Source of the DNA: Gammaproteobacteria bacterium
Lineage (GTDB): Bacteria > Pseudomonadota > Gammaproteobacteria > Steroidobacterales > Steroidobacteraceae
Reading direction: 5' to 3'
Assembly: GCA_028293765.1 (NCBI GenBank)
Contig: JAQGOG010000038.1
Span: forward strand, 1 to 35,156
Length of the DNA: 35,156 nucleotides
Shown one piece after another: positions 13,540-20,957 of the stretch. The stretch's first letter is position 1, and each line of letters begins with the position of its first letter. The translations under genes were made by a program, and so were the position numbers. A model generated the notes under the pieces. The model was not told the origin of the DNA and did not search any database. It saw only the letters and a program-made list of their open reading frames with translations.

Positions 13540-14571
13540 TCACGCCCAGAGCACCGCGTGCCCCGGATGGTGAAAGGCCGCATCGCTGTCCAGCATCTGC
13601 ACCCGCAAGGTCGCGGCAGGAATAACGAAATTCCTGGCAGCCAGTAACTGCACCGGCCGCGCGTTTCGCCGGTGGAACCCGCACTCTTCCACGCTTCGCG
13701 ACAGCACCGGGTCGCTCGCCCAGATGGCGACCTCGGCCGCATCGCGGCTCTGCATCGCCCGACCCACCGCGCACTGAATCAATGCGCGCCAGTCCGCCGG
13801 ATCTTCTGAGTCGACCCAGCAGTCGGCAATGCGCACCTGCCCCGGCGCGAGCGCAAGGAGAAAATACCCGCGCACGCGGCCGTTTTTTTCCAGCGCATAC
13901 AACTCCATCGGCAGGATCGGACACGCCAGGGTATATGCAAATAGCTCCTCACTGCGTTCCGGAACCCCGGCATCGCCCATCCGGGTTGGCAAAACCGAGG
14001 CCACACTGCTCGTCTCGTGCCGGTCGAGCCGGCGCGCCCGCCAGTCGTTGTCATACGAGGGAGCCGTCAAAGCCCAGAAAGCGCTGCGCGCCAAGCGCAA
14101 CGGAAGTCGCCAGCTCGGCTGCGCCCCGCGTCTGAAAATACGCAACGGATACAGAGCACGGACGTAGCCCGTCACGGTTCCGTACGGCCGAAAGCCGATG
14201 TGAGGGAGAATCTGCAGGGTCTGGATACTGCCGCCCACCGCCAGTAGTGCGTCGGTGAGCCGACCCACATATTTCATCAGTGAGACACCGGCGACCGGCG
14301 CAGTCCGGCGCGCCGCCCAGTCGATCATATGGATGATCCTGACCCGGCGCGTACCCTGGAGAAAGGTCCCGGGAATGATGGCCGCGTGGGCGAGTATCTC
14401 GTTGCCCTTGGTGAGCACGAAAGAGCGGGATCCCGGCCAGTCCGGGCGCTCCTGCCAGTATTTCCAGTGCAGGTCCCGCGGCTCCCTGTTGGGACGCAGC
14501 CCGGCCTCCAACAACAGTTCGACGATCGCTGGCGCATCTGCGGGGGTCGAAGGCCGCACGCCGTCGCGCAT
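13540..14571 (-). CDS. GNAT-type acyltransferase, last gene of the carrier-protein operon
   Basis: About 343 residues with a GNAT-like first half (VRPSTPADAPAIVELLLEAG, SFVLTKGNEILAHAAIIPG) and a second half with a further acyltransferase-like segment (MELYALEKNGRVRGYFLLA), so it may be a two-lobed GNAT of the kind that uses acyl-CoA, acyl-carrier or aminoacyl donors. The start is set at ATG 14571; AGGAG lies 12 bases upstream, rather far. An upstream in-frame ATG at 14679 would overlap the preceding gene. It is 64 bases after the SnoaL-like gene, in the same direction. In this context it could N-acylate the amino acid product for release or self-protection, which is inferred. Confidence 0.6.
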   Translation of the reverse strand: MRDGVRPSTPADAPAIVELLLEAGLRPNREPRDLHWKYWQERPDWPGSRSFVLTKGNEILAHAAIIPGTFLQGTRRVRIIHMIDWAARRTAPVAGVSLMKYVGRLTDALLAVGGSIQTLQILPHIGFRPYGTVTGYVRALYPLRIFRRGAQPSWRLPLRLARSAFWALTAPSYDNDWRARRLDRHETSSVASVLPTRMGDAGVPERSEELFAYTLACPILPMELYALEKNGRVRGYFLLALAPGQVRIADCWVDSEDPADWRALIQCAVGRAMQSRDAAEVAIWASDPVLSRSVEECGFHRRNARPVQLLAARNFVIPAATLRVQMLDSDAAFHHPGHAVLWA

Positions 14572-14635
14572 TAGTGGTGTCTGCTCCTGCGCATTCGCAT
14601 CATGGGAGCGCGGTACGCGACGTCCTGCCCGCACC

Positions 14636-15019
14636 TCAGCACGGTGCGAAGAACTCCCTGTAAGATGTGATTCGGCCACCGCTCACCTCGACGAGATCCA
14701 CCAGTTCGGTCGGCACGACCACCCCGGTGATCTTGGAATGAATGTCGACCTGCCAATGGACCGCGGCCCTGCCGCCGTCGATCACCATCGACCGAAGCTG
14801 GTAGCGGGTGAGCTTGAAAGCCTTGAGCATGACCGCCAGCCACGCCCGGATCTCCGCGAGCCCCCCGGCTGTGATGGCGATCGGCTTGCCATCGCTCGCG
14901 CCTGCAATCCTGAAAGTGGCGTCCGCTGCAAACAACGCACAGAGCCTGTCCAGGTGCCCCTCCGTGCGGGCCGCATGCAACTCCCGCAACAGCTGCTCGA
15001 TCTCGAGGCGATCCGTCAT
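14636..15019 (-). CDS. SnoaL/NTF2-like protein
   Basis: A 127-residue protein with the NTF2-like alpha+beta pattern: an N-terminal helix pair (EIEQLLRELHAARTEGHLDR), LCALFAADATFRIAG, and C-terminal strands ending in ITSYREFFAPC. Members act as small isomerases, cyclases, hydrolases or ligand-binding proteins, often in natural-product pathways. ATG 15019 has AAGGGGAT five bases ahead, a good ribosome binding site, and excludes 23 poorly coding residues upstream. It lies 37 bases after the esterase gene in the minus-strand operon. Substrate unknown. Confidence 0.75.
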   Translation of the reverse strand: MTDRLEIEQLLRELHAARTEGHLDRLCALFAADATFRIAGASDGKPIAITAGGLAEIRAWLAVMLKAFKLTRYQLRSMVIDGGRAAVHWQVDIHSKITGVVVPTELVDLVEVSGGRITSYREFFAPC

Positions 15020-15056
15020 TGATATCCCCTTCGCGCCATGGGTCACGCGCGGCCGG

Positions 15057-15992
15057 TCAGGCGAGCATGGAACCAATGTCCGCGCCAATCAGCCGGTAAG
15101 CCGTGGCCGCATACGGAATGAGCGTGCCCATGCCGTAGAAGAGATGAATCATACCGGAGTGACACCTGTAGGTGGTTTTGACCCCCGCCTCTCTGAGCCG
15201 CTCGGCATAGGCGGCACCTTCGTCGCGAAGCGGATCGAACTCCGCGGTATGAATACAAGCAGGCGGTAAATCGCTCACGTCAGCGGCGCGCAGGGGCGAG
15301 ATGCGAGGATTGGCGGGATCCGTATCCGGCCCGAGATAATGTTTGAGATCGTGATCGAGCGTTGCCTGATCGACGAGGTAGCCTGCAGCGTATTCGCGGC
15401 GCGAGTCGGTGGCCGCGCAAAAATCCATGATCGGGCACAGCAGGAATTGCAGCGCCAGACGCAGCCCGCCCGCGGCGGCGACCTCCTGACACACCACGGC
15501 TGCCAGCGTCGCGCCCGCCGAATCGCCGCACACCCCGATTCGGGCCGGATCGATGCCCAGGGCCTCAGCCTGAGCGGCGATCCAGTGCGTCGCTTCGTAG
15601 CCGTCCGCGATTGCCGCCGGGAAAGGATGCTCTGGCGCGAGCCGGTAATCGACCGCGAGGACCCGGCAGCCGCTCGCATTGCTGAGCGAGCGGCAGATGG
15701 AGTCGTGAGTGTCGAGGCTACCCGCGACCAGGCCGCCGCCATGGAAATAGATGAGGGCCGCCAATGGCGCAGGTCCGGCGTCGGCGGGTGTGTAGATGCG
15801 CAGCCAGAGAGGCCCGCCCGGTCCCGGCAGAGCACGATTCTCGACCCGCCCTACCGGCTCCTGCGGGCCGGAGAAACTCAGTAGCTGCTGCAGACCGTTG
15901 CGGCGTTCGCTGACCGTCAGGGCCAGGACGCTGCGTGGATTCAGGGCTGCGAGCCTGTCGAGAAGCCGCTTGGCGCGCGGATCGAGTGGCAT
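15057..15992 (-). CDS. Alpha/beta hydrolase of the hormone-sensitive-lipase (family IV) esterase group
   Basis: A 311-residue esterase-type hydrolase. The oxyanion motif is HGGG in IYFHGGGLVAGS; the nucleophile is in GDSAG (VCGDSAGATLAAV); the acid is probably in AEFDPLRDEG and the His in CHSGMIHLFYG, completing the Ser-Asp-His triad. No signal peptide is present. The ATG at 15992 is 13 bases after the stop of the carrier-protein ligase gene. In this operon a reasonable task is cleavage of a thioester or ester to free the carrier-bound product, the role a type II thioesterase plays elsewhere; that is inference. The family call is firm. Confidence 0.88.
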   Translation of the reverse strand: MPLDPRAKRLLDRLAALNPRSVLALTVSERRNGLQQLLSFSGPQEPVGRVENRALPGPGGPLWLRIYTPADAGPAPLAALIYFHGGGLVAGSLDTHDSICRSLSNASGCRVLAVDYRLAPEHPFPAAIADGYEATHWIAAQAEALGIDPARIGVCGDSAGATLAAVVCQEVAAAGGLRLALQFLLCPIMDFCAATDSRREYAAGYLVDQATLDHDLKHYLGPDTDPANPRISPLRAADVSDLPPACIHTAEFDPLRDEGAAYAERLREAGVKTTYRCHSGMIHLFYGMGTLIPYAATAYRLIGADIGSMLA

Positions 15993-16005
15993 GACAAGCG
16001 ACGGG

Positions 16006-16932
16006 CTACAGGGCCAGCGCCTGCCGGACCGAGGTTGGCCACCGCGCGAGGTCCAGGCCGTGGTTGGAAAAGAGCGCCACCGCCAGACGGTCCATACCGA
16101 ATGCAACACAGCCGGTGTGAGCGACTTCGCCGGCACTGTCGTGAATGCCCCAGACCTCGCCAAAATGCTCGAGGTGGCAGTTGAAGCTCATGCAGGCGGT
16201 GGGTTGCGCCGTCGCGTGGAACGGAATCAGCAATTCGAACTTGAGCGCATGCTGGCGCTGGCTCACCGCCATGATCTGGCCGACCTTGCCAAAAAACGGA
16301 TCGTTGGCCACCTCCAGCGTGCAGGGCAACGCCAGCTCGCTCGCCAACTGCTCCGCCCGCGCCATCCATTGCTCCCGAAAGGCCATGATCTCGTGCGGGG
16401 TGCCGACACGGACGAACTCCCGCATGCGGAAGGATTGCAGGCGATCCAGGGATCGCGACGGCTCACGGCGGAAGCAGTCCGCCGCCACGTCGAACAACAG
16501 GCCGCCGCTCGGCACGCGGCCGCGGCCCGCGACCAGCGGGTAGACCGGGTAGCAGGCGGCCGGCGACAACACGAGATCCGCTGCGGCAAGCGACTTCGTC
16601 CAGTCGCCGCCGGTTTCATGGGAGTCGGCCGCCGAGCGGATGGCGGCCTCAGTCCCGTGCAGTGCGCAGACACAACCGAGCAGGTTCGGGAAGCTCTTCA
16701 GATACCCGGACTTCTCCAGCTGATGCCGGCTCATGACAGGCGGGAAGCGCAATATTTCCGCGCGCGGATCGCGCTGGCGCGAAATATAAGCGGCCAGGCG
16801 CTCGACCATATCCTCATAGAGCGCCGTGCGCGCGTAGACGCCATCGCTTCCCATCGGCCGAAACAGCGTTGCGGCCAGCGACTCCAGCGGATCGTATGCC
16901 TGGGAAACAGACTCTGTAGCGGGTTGGCTCAT
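16006..16932 (-). CDS. Amino acid:[carrier protein] ligase (truncated class II seryl-tRNA synthetase homologue)
   Basis: A 308-residue protein with the catalytic core of atypical SerRS but no tRNA-binding arm, the hallmark of amino acid:carrier protein ligases described from Bradyrhizobium and relatives. Known members activate glycine or alanine with ATP and load it on the phosphopantetheine of a small carrier protein. The three zinc ligands of the family appear as C127 (AACYPVYP), E172 (motif 2, FRMREFVRVG) and C275 (TGCVAFGMDRL, motif 3). It starts three bases after the dehydrogenase-like gene stops, with no strong ribosome binding site, so translation is probably coupled. The likely partner is the carrier protein at 19269-19556. 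Amino acid specificity cannot be read here. Confidence 0.87.
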   Translation of the reverse strand: MSQPATESVSQAYDPLESLAATLFRPMGSDGVYARTALYEDMVERLAAYISRQRDPRAEILRFPPVMSRHQLEKSGYLKSFPNLLGCVCALHGTEAAIRSAADSHETGGDWTKSLAAADLVLSPAACYPVYPLVAGRGRVPSGGLLFDVAADCFRREPSRSLDRLQSFRMREFVRVGTPHEIMAFREQWMARAEQLASELALPCTLEVANDPFFGKVGQIMAVSQRQHALKFELLIPFHATAQPTACMSFNCHLEHFGEVWGIHDSAGEVAHTGCVAFGMDRLAVALFSNHGLDLARWPTSVRQALAL

Positions 16933-16935
16933 GGG

Positions 16936-18132
16936 TCAGTCGCGCAGTGATGCGGGGATCGGCGTCAGCAATGAGGTGGCCGCCAGGTTCGCCAGGATCC
17001 GATCGTTGTTGATCATGATGGGGGCGGACAGCACATCGCGCAGATGGCGTCCGATCGTAAAGTCGCCGTCGGCGCGATAGCCCGACAGGCCGCAGGCGCG
17101 TAACGCGCTCATGACGATGGAGGTCGCAAGCTCGGAGGCCTCGACTTTCGTGAGCGTGATCATCGATTGGAATTCGAGGGACGCCAGGGCCTTGGGGTCG
17201 TCCATGTTGCGCTCGTAGTTTCTCAGCGACGTCGCCAACATCCCGCGCAGCGTGCGTAGCGAGGACAACGCCTTGGTGAACTGCGGAGCTCCGGGCGGAA
17301 GCTGCCCATTCCCCGTCCGCATCGCCTGCCGAATGAACGCCTGGGCACGTGCGGTCGCGCTCGCTGCGATGCCGGTCCAGACGGATCCCCATAGCAGGTG
17401 AGCGAACGGAACCATGGTCTGCGCGTGAATGATCTCGTAGGGATCCGGAACGATCTGACCGGCAACCCCCGACGCCTTGAGCGTGTAGCCTTCGCTGCAA
17501 GTGCCACGCATGCCGAGCGTATTCCAGCCCTGCAGCGGGGTCAGCGTGTAATCGCTTTTCAGAAACGCCACCAACACCTGATCGGAGCCCAGGGCATCGG
17601 CGGAGCGGCGCGCGGTCGTCACGATGCCGTCAGCATACGCGCCGTAGGAGATAACACTGGCGCGCCGTTCGAGATTGATGCGGCCGTCTCGGTATTCGAC
17701 CGGCGCCTCGCTGGAGCGGACATTCCCGCCGCTCTGGCCTTCGGTGGTCGATGATGCCAGCAGCAATTGCTCGGAGCACAGGCGGCGCAGCATCCGCGCC
17801 AGCACCGGGTTGTCGCGCATGTGACGCGACACGCATGCCACCTTGATCTGGTGCATCGCGTAGATCATGCCGGTCGAGGCGCAGGCCTGACTCAACGCAT
17901 AGCAGACGTCCACCACATCGGCGATACCGCAGCCCTCGCCACCCAACTCCGTGCGCACCATGATGCCCAGCAGGCGCTGCTGCTTCACGGCTGCAAACGC
18001 CTCTGCGGGGAAACGCGACGCGGCATCGACATCGACCGCAGTGTTGGCCGCGAGCGCAGCAACACTCTGCGCGCGCTCTTGCAGCGCGTTGCAACAAATG
18101 TCAGTGCTTCTTACAGTGGACGGCGCTTCCAT
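16936..18132 (-). CDS. Acyl-CoA-dehydrogenase-like flavoprotein, probably acting on a carrier-bound aminoacyl group
   Basis: A 398-residue protein with acyl-CoA dehydrogenase layout: N-terminal helices (LLGIMVRTELGGEGCGIADV), middle beta domain (SSTTEG, PLQGWNTLGMRGTCSEGYTL), and C-terminal four-helix domain (ACGLSGYRADGDFTIGRHLRD). At the place where many family members have the catalytic Glu in YEGT, this protein reads SAPIMINNDRIL, so the base is absent or lies elsewhere, as in isovaleryl-CoA dehydrogenase types. It opens the five-gene operon; ATG 18132 has AGGGA eight bases ahead. The ligase directly after it suggests an aminoacyl-carrier thioester as substrate, with FAD-dependent desaturation or oxidation. 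Family call strong, substrate inferred. Confidence 0.85.
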   Translation of the reverse strand: MEAPSTVRSTDICCNALQERAQSVAALAANTAVDVDAASRFPAEAFAAVKQQRLLGIMVRTELGGEGCGIADVVDVCYALSQACASTGMIYAMHQIKVACVSRHMRDNPVLARMLRRLCSEQLLLASSTTEGQSGGNVRSSEAPVEYRDGRINLERRASVISYGAYADGIVTTARRSADALGSDQVLVAFLKSDYTLTPLQGWNTLGMRGTCSEGYTLKASGVAGQIVPDPYEIIHAQTMVPFAHLLWGSVWTGIAASATARAQAFIRQAMRTGNGQLPPGAPQFTKALSSLRTLRGMLATSLRNYERNMDDPKALASLEFQSMITLTKVEASELATSIVMSALRACGLSGYRADGDFTIGRHLRDVLSAPIMINNDRILANLAATSLLTPIPASLRD

Positions 18133-18164
18133 CCGGGTGATCCCTGTCGACGCTCTAATTCTTC

Positions 18165-18193
18165 TTCAACCATACGCCAGGAAAGGTAATAAT
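18165..18193 (+). promoter_or_regulatory. Candidate promoter of the MetA-like/carrier protein operon
   Basis: TTCAAC (18165-18170) and AATAAT (18188-18193) are spaced by 17 bp in the 116-bp divergent region. Transcription would start near 18200, at the edge of the inverted repeat 18203-18219 and about 45 bases before the GTG start at 18249. The -35 match is weak, the -10 match good. Confidence 0.4.
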
Positions 18194-18202
18194 GCATTCA
18201 CA

Positions 18203-18219
18203 TTACACATGGAGTGTAA
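18203..18219. promoter_or_regulatory. Perfect inverted repeat, candidate operator between the two divergent operons
   Basis: TTACAC-ATGGA-GTGTAA is a perfect 6-bp dyad with a 5-bp spacer. It sits between the dehydrogenase-like gene and the MetA-like gene, at or just after the predicted plus-strand transcription start, as a repressor site would. The regulator is not encoded in the window. Confidence 0.5.
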
Positions 18220-18248
18220 GGGAGGCGCTACAGGGAGAGTTTGCTTGA

Positions 18249-19259
18249 GTGAAACAAATGCCGGTCGACATTGAATTGCCGCGTTCCCGCCTTACGCTGC
18301 AGCCAAGTGCGGAGCCTCAGGAGGAGCATGACAGCATTGTCATCGGCCTCGTCAACAATATGCCTGAGGCCGCGCTCGAGGCCACGGAAGTGCAATTCGC
18401 GCGGCTGCTGCGAGCGGCGGCGGAGCCGTTGTCGGTGCGGCTGCGGTTGTCGTCCCTTCCGGAAGTGCCGCGCGGACGCGCCGGCCTCGATCGCATCAAC
18501 GGCGGCGCTTATTGGCCCATCGATGACCTGCTGCGGGAACGGCTCGATGCGCTGATCGTAACGGGAGCTGAACCGTGCGCGCCGCGCCTGAGCGATGAGC
18601 CTTACTGGCAACGCATCGGGGATCTCCTGCAGTGGGCGGAAGCAAATACCACTTCGAGCATCTGGTCATGCCTGGCTGCGCACGCCGTCGTGGAGCACCT
18701 CGATGGCATCAAGCGCCGCCGGCTCGAGCACAAGCGAAGTGGAGTGTTTGCGCACGCCATCCTGCGGGGACACCCACTCCTTCAAGGCGTGAGCGCGCCG
18801 CTGAGCACACCCCACTCGCGTTGGAATGAGCTCCCCGTCGACGCATTGCGTGACGCCGGATATACGATTGCCAGCTCTTCTTTCGCCACCGGCGCGGACA
18901 TGTTTACGAAACAACGCCGTAGTCTGCTCGTCTTTTTCCAGGGACATCCCGAGTACGAGGAGGCGACGCTCCTCAAGGAGTACCGGCGCGATGTGGGCCG
19001 CTTTCTCCGCGCTCAACAGGCGCACTACCCGGCCATGCCGGACGGCTACTTCTCGGCAGACGCGATCGCCTCGCTGCAGGCGTTCCAGGCGCAGGCTGTG
19101 GCCGCGCCGTCGGCCGACCTGATCGCGAGCTTTCCGGCCGCGAACATTGCAGCCAGTTTGAAGAACACCTGGAACACGGGCGCGGCTGCCATTTATCGTA
19201 ACTGGCTGGCCCTGCTTGCCAGCGCAAAGAAAGTTGCTCCGGCGGCGAAGGTGTCATAG
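18249..19259 (+). CDS. Homoserine O-acyltransferase-like protein (MetA family paralogue)
   Basis: A 336-residue MetA-family protein. The nucleophile C141 lies in SSIWSCLAAHAVVEHLDGI; H233 and E235 in FFQGHPEYE complete the usual catalytic set; LDALIVTGAEP, STPHSRW and RSGVFAHAIL are other family blocks. MetA moves an acetyl or succinyl group to the homoserine hydroxyl. Two oddities: the acyl-donor selectivity position, Gly in succinyl- and Glu in acetyl-transferases, appears to be C110, and the basic pair after MP in MPKKIETE of typical MetA is missing (MPEAALEATE). The GTG at 18249 has GGGAGAG eight bases ahead; ATG 18258 would be too far. It is followed by the carrier protein after nine bases. 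The activated amino acid may feed the MetY-like enzyme at 20941-22254. Confidence 0.83.
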   Translation: MKQMPVDIELPRSRLTLQPSAEPQEEHDSIVIGLVNNMPEAALEATEVQFARLLRAAAEPLSVRLRLSSLPEVPRGRAGLDRINGGAYWPIDDLLRERLDALIVTGAEPCAPRLSDEPYWQRIGDLLQWAEANTTSSIWSCLAAHAVVEHLDGIKRRRLEHKRSGVFAHAILRGHPLLQGVSAPLSTPHSRWNELPVDALRDAGYTIASSSFATGADMFTKQRRSLLVFFQGHPEYEEATLLKEYRRDVGRFLRAQQAHYPAMPDGYFSADAIASLQAFQAQAVAAPSADLIASFPAANIAASLKNTWNTGAAAIYRNWLALLASAKKVAPAAKVS

Positions 19260-19268
19260 TCGAAACTC

Positions 19269-19556
19269 ATGAGCGAGTTGCGGAACAATACGGTCGGCCG
19301 GCGCCGGCCGCGTGAGCGCGTAACGGGTTTGATCGAGCGGATTCTCGGTTACTCGGACGCGGCCGCGCCGCTGCCGGTAGACGCCCGGCTGAGCGAGCTC
19401 GGCATGAGCTCCATGAAAATGATCAACCTGATACTGGCCATCGAGGTCGAGTTCGACATCGCCATTCCACAAGTCGAGATCACGCCCGGCAATTTCGAAT
19501 CCATCGCCTCGGTAGAGGCTCTGCTCGTGCGACTGCTCTCAACCGGCGGTGTGTAG
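19269..19556 (+). CDS. Acyl/aminoacyl carrier protein, probable partner of the amino acid:carrier protein ligase
   Basis: A 95-residue carrier protein. The phosphopantetheine Ser is S48 in LSELGMSSMKMINLILAIE; the usual DSL reads SSM, so the acidic residue before the Ser is lost. The N-terminus is basic (RNNTVGRRRPRER), unlike acidic fatty-acid ACPs. It lies nine bases after the MetA-like gene and is probably co-transcribed. Its last 18 bases overlap, convergently, the end of the decarboxylase gene. The nearby truncated SerRS-like ligase makes it the likely acceptor of an activated amino acid. Loading by a phosphopantetheinyl transferase must come from elsewhere, as none is seen here. Confidence 0.88.
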   Translation: MSELRNNTVGRRRPRERVTGLIERILGYSDAAAPLPVDARLSELGMSSMKMINLILAIEVEFDIAIPQVEITPGNFESIASVEALLVRLLSTGGV

Positions 19557-20957
19557 AGCGCTCACGAGCTCATCGACATCCGCGAGCGTCGTTTCACCGT
19601 GGGTCGCGCAGATCCGGATGACCTCGCGTCCTTCGAAGGTCGAACGCGCCACCCACGCGCGACCCGAGCTCAGCAGGTTACGCACGATTTCGCGAATTTC
19701 ACCCGTTTCCGCCGGCGGCACGACGCACAGTACCGCGAGCGATGAGTCGTTGATCGCTTGCCAGCCGCGCGCCTGCAGCCGGCTCTTGACCTGTGCGATA
19801 ACTTCCACGGCGCGTTCCACGTGCGCGCCATAGCCAATCCAGCCGGCTGCGGCCAGAGACAGAAAAAGTCGCAGTCCCAGAAAGCGCCGTGACCATTGCA
19901 CGGTAGTGAGATACGGATCCAGACTGGAAGCGTTGGAGGGCATGAAGTCGGTGGCGACACGAAACGCCTCGCTCAACACCGCGGCGTCCCGTAAGACGAA
20001 CATGCCGCATCCCATGGTGGTCGCAAACCATTTGTGCGCATCGATTGTCAAGGAATCGGCGAGCTCGATTCCGGCCAGCAGGCCGCGCAGCCGCTCGGAT
20101 GCGAGCGCGGCACCTCCCCAGGCAGCATCGACGTGATACCAGACACCCTGGGAACGCGCGACCGCCGCACAGCTCGCCAGGGGATCGATCATCCCGCCGC
20201 CGGTGGTGCCCGCCGTCGCGGCGATCAGAACGGGAACGACGCCTTGTTCGCGATCACGGGCCACTACTCCAGCAAGCGCGTGGCTATCCATGCGCCCGTT
20301 CCCGTCCGTGGCGACAAGACGGAGCGCGGAACGACCAACCCCCGCCTGGTGCGCGATCTTGGACCAGGCGGGATGACATTCGCGCGAGGTATAGAGTGCG
20401 ACTGGGCCGGAAAATGCCCGTACCCCCTCGGCGCTGAACCGAGGCTCCGCGCGTGTCAGCGCACAGATCAGCGAAGTGTAGTTCGCTTCCGAGCCGCTAG
20501 CAGTGAAGTGCCCGGCCGCGTCGGCAGGAAGACCGGCGCGCCGTGCGATAGCCCGGATCACGTGAGCCTCGATCTCGACGGGCGCTGGGGAAGATCCCGA
20601 GCTCGCGAGCTGCGGATTGAAGGCGCTGACAATGCGATCCGCCCATTGCGATGGGGCGACCGGGGCGGGATTGAAGAGTCCGAAGTAGCGTGGATGAGTC
20701 ATGTGAACAGCGCCGTGCTCCAGTTGCGCGACGCTCCACGCAAGCAACTGCTCGACAGACTGCGGTCTCTCGAAATCGAAGCCGGCCAGCTCCTGCCGGA
20801 ATCTCGCCATATCCAGCCGCGGCATGACCGAACCGCGCGCGATTCGCTCGTTGGCGTTGGCGAGCTCCCGCGTCAGCAAATCATCTACACGCTCGCGGGC
20901 CCCGCGTGCGGGGAACAGGGCCGGCACCGGTGAAGGCAGGTCATCGCTGGTGTTCAT
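19539..20957 (-). CDS. PLP-dependent group II amino acid decarboxylase
   Basis: A 472-residue enzyme of the aromatic amino acid/glutamate/serine decarboxylase family. Visible blocks are HPRYFGLFNPAP (88-99), GSEANYTSL, the PLP-stacking H195 in RECHPAWSK, D277 in YHVDAAWGG, and the Schiff-base K309 in IDAHKWFATTMGCGMFV. Members release CO2 from amino acids to give amines. ATG 20957 starts 17 bases before the end of the MetY-like gene, a translational-coupling overlap. The in-frame extension upstream is antisense-like in composition and is left out. Substrate is not readable; in this locus serine (to ethanolamine) or a modified homoserine derivative are candidates only. Confidence 0.88.
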   Translation of the reverse strand: MNTSDDLPSPVPALFPARGARERVDDLLTRELANANERIARGSVMPRLDMARFRQELAGFDFERPQSVEQLLAWSVAQLEHGAVHMTHPRYFGLFNPAPVAPSQWADRIVSAFNPQLASSGSSPAPVEIEAHVIRAIARRAGLPADAAGHFTASGSEANYTSLICALTRAEPRFSAEGVRAFSGPVALYTSRECHPAWSKIAHQAGVGRSALRLVATDGNGRMDSHALAGVVARDREQGVVPVLIAATAGTTGGGMIDPLASCAAVARSQGVWYHVDAAWGGAALASERLRGLLAGIELADSLTIDAHKWFATTMGCGMFVLRDAAVLSEAFRVATDFMPSNASSLDPYLTTVQWSRRFLGLRLFLSLAAAGWIGYGAHVERAVEVIAQVKSRLQARGWQAINDSSLAVLCVVPPAETGEIREIVRNLLSSGRAWVARSTFEGREVIRICATHGETTLADVDELVSALHTAG

